Of a DNA stretch of 28,681 bases, positions 1 to 6,029 are shown one piece after another (position 1 is the first letter of the stretch; each line of letters opens with the position of its first letter). The position numbers and the translations under genes are program-made. The stretch is from a virus, in the IMG/VR virus record IMGVR_UViG_3300006921_000098, positions 1-28,681 of that record. The stretch is one strand, 5' to 3'. The notes under the pieces were generated by a model, which was not told where the DNA came from, did not search any database, and worked only from the letters and a program-made list of their open reading frames with translations.

Positions 1-23
1 AAGCCGAAGCCGAAGCCGAAGCC
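1..23 (+). repeat. AAGCCG hexamer tandem repeat
   Basis: Nearly four direct copies of AAGCCG at the window edge encode alternating Lys-Pro. The array probably continues upstream. A Lys-Pro run normally forms a stiff basic linker between domains, so the missing N-terminal part is likely a separate domain. Confidence 0.8.
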
Positions 24-702
24 AATTAAACATATAAAACGACCTGAACCTTACATACCTGTTGTCCAGAATTGTTCATTTTGTGGTGGACCAGTAAATG
101 AGAACACTCGTGTAGGTCAGTATTGTTCTGTTGATTGTAAGAAACTACAGGGTTATGAAGCTAATAAAAATCCATACAAAACATATAAAACAGAAGGATA
201 TTCTGAACACGTGCCTAGTGTACATGTACATTACGTCGATCCTGACATACTTGCACAAGCCGAACTGTATGCTGATTGTGCGGAAGAGGCAAATAATGGA
301 TATACAGCATACATACAAGAAGATATAGAAGATTTACATATGATATTACGCAGTGAGTATGCTTTAATGGATGCTAAGTACGAAAAAAGACCTAAAGCAA
401 GATACAGTGGTAAAAGCTATTGGGAAGCAAAGACCTTAAGAAACCATCGCAGAAAAAAAGCAGGAGCACCTACATTAAAAAGTATTCGTTATCATAATTT
501 TGAACGTAAGTTAGAACAATGGCATCAGGAACAACGTGGTGAAGCTGTTAAACCTGTAATGCCCACCGAAGCAGAAATAGAAAGTCCTATAGGGTTTGTT
601 AACATAACACCATTTAAAACTAAAAGTGGTAAAACACCTGCGGAGATTTTAGACATAGTCGCACGTAAGAAACTAGAAAAGAAAGCAATGGGAGGTAACT
701 AG
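1..702 (+). CDS. Zinc-finger protein of unknown function (5' end cut off)
   Basis: The open frame enters from the window edge with no start codon inside, so only the C-terminal 233 residues are seen. They begin with a Lys-Pro repeat (KPKPKPKP), then a treble-clef-like zinc site: Cys25-x2-Cys28 (CSFC) and Cys42-x3-Cys46 (CSVDC). An acidic/aromatic stretch follows, then a strongly basic region around residues 125-180 rich in Lys, Arg and His. This suggests a nucleic-acid-binding protein, but I do not recognise the family. Its TAG stop shares one base with the GTG start of the next gene (TAGTG), so it probably belongs to the same operon as the base-modification genes. An internal ATG at 211 would drop the zinc site and is a less likely start. 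Confidence 0.75.
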   Translation, partial: KPKPKPKPIKHIKRPEPYIPVVQNCSFCGGPVNENTRVGQYCSVDCKKLQGYEANKNPYKTYKTEGYSEHVPSVHVHYVDPDILAQAELYADCAEEANNGYTAYIQEDIEDLHMILRSEYALMDAKYEKRPKARYSGKSYWEAKTLRNHRRKKAGAPTLKSIRYHNFERKLEQWHQEQRGEAVKPVMPTEAEIESPIGFVNITPFKTKSGKTPAEILDIVARKKLEKKAMGGN

Positions 703-1535
703 TGAACATAGAAAGTTATTTTAATTTTTTAAACGAGAGACATTTAATACATTTACGGAAATCTAGAGGTGAGGAATATCCATGGACTCCTGACCCTATA
801 TTACAGAAATATAAATTTACTAATGTGTTTCGTGAAAACGATAGAACAACAGTTTGGTTTAGAGAAAATGTAAGAGAAGGTATGCGTGATGAAATGGATG
901 TTGCGTTAGCTACAATTATATTTAGGTGGTTTAATTTAATAGAAACAGGAAAAATATTACTAGAGGAAGATCTATATAGAAACTGGGATAGTGATCACTG
1001 TGTAGAAGTATTGAAAGACCAGCCACAATGGGTTACAGGAGCGTACATTATAAAGACACCGAATGGTGTGAACAAATTAGAGGGTGTGTGTTGGTGTATC
1101 GACCAGATAGCTAACGACAACAATAAGTTTATAGATTCTATGTACGATGCCAAAGGTTCACTAAAAGAGTTATGGAATGTACTTATGCCTTACCCTTACA
1201 TGGGTCCATTTATGGCTTACGAAGTAGTCACCGATTGGCGACATACATTTTTAGGTGACGAAGCTACAGATATTATGACATGGGGTAATCCTGGACCAGG
1301 AGCAAAACGTGGTCTAAACAGAATACATGGTAGACCATTAAATAAACAAATAAAAAGTGACATAAATATAGGGGAAATGCAAGTATTGCTTGAGTTAAGT
1401 CAAGAGTGGTTACATGGACAAGTACCTAGTTTAGAAATGCGTGATATCGAACACACCCTTTGCGAGTTCGATAAATATGAGCGTGTAAGAAACGGCGAAG
1501 GAAAACCGAGGAGTATATATAAATGGAAGGTGTAG
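702..1535 (+). CDS. 5-hmdU DNA kinase helical-domain / thymine pyrophosphorylase (aGPT-Pplase2)-like protein
   Basis: 277 residues. The N-terminus has RHLIHLRK (13-20), PWTPDPIL (27-34) and KFTNVFREND (38-47). The second half has GPFMAYEV and a NPGPGAKRGLNRI segment resembling the helix-hairpin-helix part of DNA glycosylases. I recognise this pattern as the helical family called '5-hmdU DNA kinase, helical domain' or 'alpha-glutamyl/putrescinyl thymine pyrophosphorylase clade 2', found in phages with hypermodified thymine. There it is thought to act on 5-hydroxymethyluracil, or its pyrophosphorylated form, within DNA. No P-loop kinase domain is fused. The start is GTG, overlapping the upstream stop; the end overlaps the methyltransferase start by 13 bases. 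Family assignment is from memory of motifs. Exact reaction is inference. Confidence 0.8.
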   Translation: MNIESYFNFLNERHLIHLRKSRGEEYPWTPDPILQKYKFTNVFRENDRTTVWFRENVREGMRDEMDVALATIIFRWFNLIETGKILLEEDLYRNWDSDHCVEVLKDQPQWVTGAYIIKTPNGVNKLEGVCWCIDQIANDNNKFIDSMYDAKGSLKELWNVLMPYPYMGPFMAYEVVTDWRHTFLGDEATDIMTWGNPGPGAKRGLNRIHGRPLNKQIKSDINIGEMQVLLELSQEWLHGQVPSLEMRDIEHTLCEFDKYERVRNGEGKPRSIYKWKV

Positions 1536-2167
1536 AATATTTAGAAAAATTTGGGGGATGGGTGCGACCTGGAACTTTAGACGAGTATGTGTTTAAAGAG
1601 ATACGTCCTTCGTACAACATGCTAGACATACAAGAAGGCGATATAGTCCTAGACGTTGGGGCAAATATAGGTGCGTTTAGTTTGTATGCAGCACAAGAAG
1701 GTGCTACTAAAGTTTATTCATACGAACCAGATGAAGATAATTTCGAACTGTTAAATGTTAATAGTCCTAACTCAGAAAACACACGTTGTGCTGTAGTTGG
1801 TGATGATAGTGATTATGTGTATCTGTATGTAAACTCTAAGAAAAACAAAGGTTTGCATATGACTCGTGAAGTTAGAGGAAGAGACGCAGTAAAAGTGTTA
1901 GCATTAAAATTTGACGACATAATAAAACAAGTTAAGCCTAACAAGATAAAGATAGATGTTGAGGGAGCAGAGTATGGGTTTATGCCTTACGTGTTTCCAG
2001 ATTATGTAGAAAAACTTGTTATGGAAATACATTTTCAATATGATTCAACATGGCGTGCTAAGGGTAAAGAGTTAAACGACAGTATGTTGGCACAAGGTTT
2101 TAAACCTATGCGAGAATACAGGGATACTGGTAACAACTGGCACACTATAGGAGCATACACAAGATGA
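1523..2167 (+). CDS. FkbM-like SAM-dependent methyltransferase
   Basis: 214 residues with a class I Rossmann methyltransferase core. Motif I is DVGANIG (44-50) after the beta strand VLDV, and an acidic strand end YSYEPD (65-70) should bind the SAM ribose. The FkbM signature KIKIDVEGAE is at 141-150. FkbM proteins usually methylate hydroxyls of sugars or polyketides, so with a glycosyltransferase one gene away this may O-methylate a sugar. The target could be a DNA-linked sugar or a precursor; the sequence does not decide. It starts inside the upstream gene (13-base overlap) and ends with an ATGA overlap into the next, so translation is probably coupled. It does not look like a Dam/Dcm-type DNA methyltransferase: there is no DPPY or PCQ motif. 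Confidence 0.85.
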   Translation: MEGVEYLEKFGGWVRPGTLDEYVFKEIRPSYNMLDIQEGDIVLDVGANIGAFSLYAAQEGATKVYSYEPDEDNFELLNVNSPNSENTRCAVVGDDSDYVYLYVNSKKNKGLHMTREVRGRDAVKVLALKFDDIIKQVKPNKIKIDVEGAEYGFMPYVFPDYVEKLVMEIHFQYDSTWRAKGKELNDSMLAQGFKPMREYRDTGNNWHTIGAYTR

Positions 2168-2469
2168 ACAACACATTTACAAAGTTTGAGAGCATGCGAG
2201 TAATCGCACAAAACGATGTTGATAAACTAGAAACAGCAGAGAAATCATACGGCACATCATGGCGACAACGTGGTGGTGTAGGTGCGTTTATGATGTTGGC
2301 TCGTAAGTGGGATCGCATTGAAAATCAAGTTAACAAAGTTGCTTACGATATATTTGAAGCATACGAAACAGATTCACGAGCGGAAGGTATTTTAGACGAT
2401 ATTCAAGATCTAAGAAGATATCTTCTTTTAGTTGAAGAACATGTAACCAAAAGAAAGGAGGAACAATGA
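2164..2469 (+). CDS. Nmad1/DUF1599-like small helical protein
   Basis: 101 residues, predicted all-helical. The central signature EKSYGTSW (26-33), LARKWDRIENQ (45-55) and the later EGILDDIQDLRRYLLL (74-89) match my memory of DUF1599, also called nucleotide modification associated domain 1. That family occurs in phages beside base-modification genes. Its layout (a YG-W motif, a K-x2-RI helix and a D-IxDLRxY helix) also recalls MazG-like nucleotide pyrophosphohydrolases, so nucleotide handling is possible but unproven. ATGA overlaps at both ends couple it to the methyltransferase and the glycosyltransferase. A general phage early protein is the alternative. Confidence 0.6.
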   Translation: MNNTFTKFESMRVIAQNDVDKLETAEKSYGTSWRQRGGVGAFMMLARKWDRIENQVNKVAYDIFEAYETDSRAEGILDDIQDLRRYLLLVEEHVTKRKEEQ

Positions 2470-3803
2470 AAATATTGGTAACGATGTATGGGATTAATAG
2501 TCCTGGAGGAATAATAAATCACAACGAAAACTTAATCTCTGGTTTTAAATTACAAGGACACCATGTTGATTTCGTAGAATTAGTTTGGCGTGAAAGTATT
2601 AAAGAGAAAACTACAAAAGATAAAACAGGGTACGAGCATCGTGGCTCAGGAATACCTGTTCATCAAGGAAAGGGTTGGTTGTTTCCAAAAAACAGTAGAT
2701 TCCCATATAAAGGTAATTTTAACCTTAGACGTTGGAAAGAGTATGTTGCAGAATACGATTTAATCGTATGGCAGATACCTGTTCCTACAAAACAAAGAGA
2801 TAACGAAGGTAACACAGATTGGTTAGCGTTGTATGATCTACCTGACAGAATAAAACAGGTAGCTGTTATACACGATGGCAACATGCAAAAAAGTTATCCT
2901 TGGATAAGCCAGATATCACATCATCTAGATGGTCTAGCTTGTGTACATCCTTGTGCTTACCATGGTGCTGCTGTGCTCGATGTACCTAGAGCATTAATAC
3001 TAAACCCACAAGACATAACAACTATTAATGACAAACCTGACTGGCGAAGTCGTAAGAATGGTTTTATATCTATGCAAACATTTAAAGGTTGGAAACATGT
3101 TGATGATTTAGTTCGAGCAATCCCGCATTTACCAGAAAGTTTTGAGAAACGTATGGCTGGTGGTGGTATAGAACACAATTACATGACATCAAAAGATAAA
3201 TGTAAGGAAAACTATTTTGTCAGCCCAGAAAGAGACCCAGATATTGCTTACCAACACCATGGTAAAAAAATATGGGATGTGGCTTTACAGCATGGTATGG
3301 AATGGTATGGCTACTTAACAGAAGAAAAGATTAGGGAAAATTTACGACAGGTCAAATGTATAATTGACCCATCTTGGTCAGTTGCATATGCAAAAATAGG
3401 TGACCATTTTAATCGAGTGATCGTCGATGGGATTATAGAAGGGGCAATACCTATAGCAAGGAACTATGGAGTCGCTACTAATGAGGAAGGTGAAGGAGAA
3501 GTGTTTAAACCTTCCGAAAACTATATGATGGTACCTCATGATGCTACTCCTCAAGAGTTTGCATCTGTAATCATAGAAACAATTAACTTAAATCAAGATT
3601 GGGCAGAAGACATACAGGAAAACAATAGAAAACTTGCACAGCATTTCGAAAGAGAACGAGTGGCTCTTCAATTCTTGTCGTTGGCTAACCAACAACCGAC
3701 TGGTTTTTATGGAAAGCTAGAAACAGGTGTTGTTTCTGAGAATGTATTTAACAAAACCAAAGACGTTATGACTAACTTCTTTAAACTAACCACTGAAATA
3801 TAA
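2466..3803 (+). CDS. GT-B fold glycosyltransferase (GT4-like)
   Basis: 445 residues. It begins with a Rossmann strand and Gly-rich loop (MKILVTMYGINSPGG) and a donor/acceptor N-domain to about residue 195. The C-domain starts near FISMQTFKGWKHVDDL, as in GT4 enzymes that use nucleotide-sugars. The region normally holding the E-x7-E motif reads HFNRVIVDGIIEGAIPI from His314, with Asp321 where the second Glu is expected, so it is a divergent member. Placed between an Nmad1-like gene (ATGA overlap) and the thymidylate synthase homolog, it is a good candidate to glycosylate a modified base in phage DNA. Modifying a host surface glycan or virion protein is the alternative. No signal peptide or membrane segment is visible. 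Confidence 0.8.
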   Translation: MKILVTMYGINSPGGIINHNENLISGFKLQGHHVDFVELVWRESIKEKTTKDKTGYEHRGSGIPVHQGKGWLFPKNSRFPYKGNFNLRRWKEYVAEYDLIVWQIPVPTKQRDNEGNTDWLALYDLPDRIKQVAVIHDGNMQKSYPWISQISHHLDGLACVHPCAYHGAAVLDVPRALILNPQDITTINDKPDWRSRKNGFISMQTFKGWKHVDDLVRAIPHLPESFEKRMAGGGIEHNYMTSKDKCKENYFVSPERDPDIAYQHHGKKIWDVALQHGMEWYGYLTEEKIRENLRQVKCIIDPSWSVAYAKIGDHFNRVIVDGIIEGAIPIARNYGVATNEEGEGEVFKPSENYMMVPHDATPQEFASVIIETINLNQDWAEDIQENNRKLAQHFERERVALQFLSLANQQPTGFYGKLETGVVSENVFNKTKDVMTNFFKLTTEI

Positions 3804-3819
3804 CTGGAGATTATAATAT

Positions 3820-4869
3820 ATGGCTAAGACTATAAACAGCAGGAATGTTCATGAAGCATTCATACTAGGTATCGACGCATTTACTTGGGATGGTGATGTC
3901 GTCGAGCAAGACAGTAGGGCAGGAGAAACATTAGAGTTTGAAGGTCCAGTAATTACGACATATGAAAACCCTTGTGAACGTGTATTGTTTTGGGAAGGCA
4001 GGGATGCTAATCCATTCTTTCATTTTATGGAAGGTTTGTGGATGCTACAAGGTAGAGAAGATGTAGATTTTGTAGCGTTTTACAACAAAGGGATGGAAGC
4101 GTTTACCGATAATGGTGAAACTTTTAATGGTGCGTATGGGTATAGGTGGCGGAACTTTTATGAGAAAGATCAACTGGATGTTGTCGTGCGTAGATTAAAA
4201 GAAAACCCTGATGACAGACGTTGTGTTGTTGCTATGTGGGAATGTAACAACGATTTAGATAGAACTACACTAGACACTCCGTGTAACACGCACATATATT
4301 TTAAAGTGCGTGGTGGTAAACTTAATATGACTGTTTGTTGCAGGTCTAACGACATGATATGGGGAGCGTATGGTGCAAATGCTGTACACTTTTCTATGTT
4401 ACAAGAATACATGGCAGCAAGAATAGGTGTAGCTGTTGGTGTGTATAATCAAGTAAGTGACAGTTTCCATGTGTATACAAAACTTTTTAACGAGATGAAA
4501 GATAAACTGCCTGAGTTTGATTACTACAGTTTTAAATACCCTTTAGTTGGTAACCCATATAAAGAACTATCCGTGTTTCCTATGGTTAACGAACCTGAGG
4601 AGTTTGATAACGATTTAGATGCATTTTTTCATGATGCTGAAGAAGGTTTTGCTAACCATTTTTTCTCAGATGTTGTGATCCCTATGCAAACTGCGTGGCG
4701 AATGCACAAAACTGATAAAAATACACAGGGAGCAATAAGTATTTTAAGAGCATACTGTAAAGCTGAGGACTGGCAAAAAGCCTGTATCGAATGGCTAGAA
4801 AGAAGGCAAAAAGGTAAAGAAGAAACTAAAGATATAGAAGCAGTAATAGGAGAAGAGCATGTCAAATAA
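3820..4869 (+). CDS. Thymidylate synthase superfamily protein, possible dUMP hydroxymethylase
   Basis: 349 residues. Core catalytic positions of thymidylate synthase are visible: Glu71 (MEGLWMLQG), the phosphate pair Arg133-Arg134 (DDRR), nucleophile Cys155 (TPCNTH), Arg175-Ser-Asn-Asp178, Asn187 (GANAVHF) matching the uracil-binding Asn177 of E. coli, and His217-x-Tyr219. Asn187 points to dUMP rather than dCMP. Two features are unusual. The residue matching E. coli Trp80 appears to be Phe95. The C-terminus is a long charged helical tail, not the short Ala-Val end that closes over folate. With an aGPT-Pplase2-like gene nearby, 5-hydroxymethyl-dUMP synthesis is a reasonable inference, but plain dTMP synthesis is not excluded. 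GGAG lies before the ATG, 16 bases after the glycosyltransferase stop. Confidence 0.85.
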   Translation: MAKTINSRNVHEAFILGIDAFTWDGDVVEQDSRAGETLEFEGPVITTYENPCERVLFWEGRDANPFFHFMEGLWMLQGREDVDFVAFYNKGMEAFTDNGETFNGAYGYRWRNFYEKDQLDVVVRRLKENPDDRRCVVAMWECNNDLDRTTLDTPCNTHIYFKVRGGKLNMTVCCRSNDMIWGAYGANAVHFSMLQEYMAARIGVAVGVYNQVSDSFHVYTKLFNEMKDKLPEFDYYSFKYPLVGNPYKELSVFPMVNEPEEFDNDLDAFFHDAEEGFANHFFSDVVIPMQTAWRMHKTDKNTQGAISILRAYCKAEDWQKACIEWLERRQKGKEETKDIEAVIGEEHVK

Positions 4870-5533
4870 TCGTTGGTCATACAGTAGACTATCTGTTTTT
4901 GAGCAATGCCCAAAACGATATTACTATGCTAATATAGAAAAGATTCCTACACCACAGCATCCTGCAGCAACTCGAGGAACAGATATACACAACGAGGCAG
5001 AATTGTACATAAGGGGTGAAGGTCCATTGACTCGTGGTCTAGGTTTTTTCGAAGAAGGTTTCGAGCAACTAAGAGAAGGTTTTAAAGAAGGAACAGTATT
5101 CGTAGAAGAAGATTGGGCATTCGACATAGACTGGCAACCTGCTGCATGGAACGAAGATAAAACTTGGTGTAGATATAAGATAGATGCTTATGTAAAACGA
5201 CCTGATCGTACAATAGTTATAGATTTTAAAACAGGTAGGTTTATGGGCAACGAATCTTCGCACGAACAACAGTGTGCGTTGTATGCATCAGCAACATATA
5301 ATCGTGACCCCAGTGTAGAAAATATACAAGCTGAGTTGTGGTATTTAGATCATGGTAAAATATCTAGACACTCATACACTGTTGACGAGATAAAAGAAAG
5401 ACAAGAAACATTCCATAATAGAGCATTAAAACTAACAGAGGCAACAGAATATCCAGCAATTGCTAGTGTTCAAAACTGTAAGTGGTGTCATTATGGTAAA
5501 TCAGGAGTATGTAATGACTATAGGAGCATCTAA
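4859..5533 (+). CDS. Cas4/RecB-like PD-(D/E)XK exonuclease with Fe-S cluster
   Basis: 224 residues. The RecB-type nuclease motifs occur in order: His44 (RGTDIHNE), Asp109 (YKIDAY), Asp122-Phe-Lys124 (VIDFKTG) and Q138-x3-Y142 (QCALY). Four cysteines, Cys17 (FEQCPKRYYY) and Cys207, Cys210, Cys218 near the end, are placed as in the 4Fe-4S cluster of Cas4 and AddB. It probably degrades or processes DNA ends during replication and recombination, filling the role of the T7 gene 6 exonuclease beside the polymerase. The ATG lies inside the end of the thymidylate synthase homolog, with GGAGAAG just upstream. There is no CRISPR context, so this is a replication nuclease rather than an adaptation protein. 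Confidence 0.88.
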   Translation: MSNNRWSYSRLSVFEQCPKRYYYANIEKIPTPQHPAATRGTDIHNEAELYIRGEGPLTRGLGFFEEGFEQLREGFKEGTVFVEEDWAFDIDWQPAAWNEDKTWCRYKIDAYVKRPDRTIVIDFKTGRFMGNESSHEQQCALYASATYNRDPSVENIQAELWYLDHGKISRHSYTVDEIKERQETFHNRALKLTEATEYPAIASVQNCKWCHYGKSGVCNDYRSI

Positions 5534-6029
5534 CACAAGAGAAGTATTAAATGTACTAGAGGGAGGGGAAGTTAAACGCTATCACACTCTAGCAACTATC
5601 GGAGAACAAACTGTAGGAAGCCACTCGTGGGGTGTAGCTTTAATACTAAACTGGCTTAAACCAGATATAAGCAAGACAGCTATATTAAAAGCACTTACGC
5701 ACGATGTAGCAGAAAAACAAACTGGTGATATGCCAGCACCTACAAAATGGAACAATAAAGAATTAGCTTTAGAGTTGTCTATAGTAGAAAAAGGCATAGA
5801 ACAAAAACTAGGTATAGACTACGAACTAACAGCAGAAGAGAAAGAGTTTTTTAAACAATCTGATTTGTTTGAACTTTTACTATACTGTGTAAACCAACGT
5901 AGTTTAGGCAATACTAATGTAAATGTTGTCTTTAGTAATGGTGTAGAAAAGTTAGTAGATATGCAACTTAACGCTAAAGGAAAAGCATTATTGGCACATT
6001 TAGTGCAATCATACGGAGCAACGGAATGA
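5514..6029 (+). CDS. HD-domain 5'-deoxynucleotidase (YfbR-like)
   Basis: 171 residues from the ATG at 5514, which I chose because AGGAG (5503-5507) precedes it by six bases; the frame stays open upstream inside the nuclease gene. HD metal ligands are His24, His37 (GSHSWG) and His63-Asp64 (LTHDVAE), with the substrate-side stretch TGDMPAPTKW (70-79) closely resembling the TGDLPTPVKY of E. coli YfbR. YfbR removes phosphate from deoxynucleoside monophosphates; a relative, DatZ, is a dATP triphosphohydrolase in a phage with a modified genome. Here it could clear a canonical nucleotide so that a modified one is used. It overlaps the nuclease by 20 bases and the polymerase by ATGA. Confidence 0.85.
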   Translation: MTIGASNTREVLNVLEGGEVKRYHTLATIGEQTVGSHSWGVALILNWLKPDISKTAILKALTHDVAEKQTGDMPAPTKWNNKELALELSIVEKGIEQKLGIDYELTAEEKEFFKQSDLFELLLYCVNQRSLGNTNVNVVFSNGVEKLVDMQLNAKGKALLAHLVQSYGATE

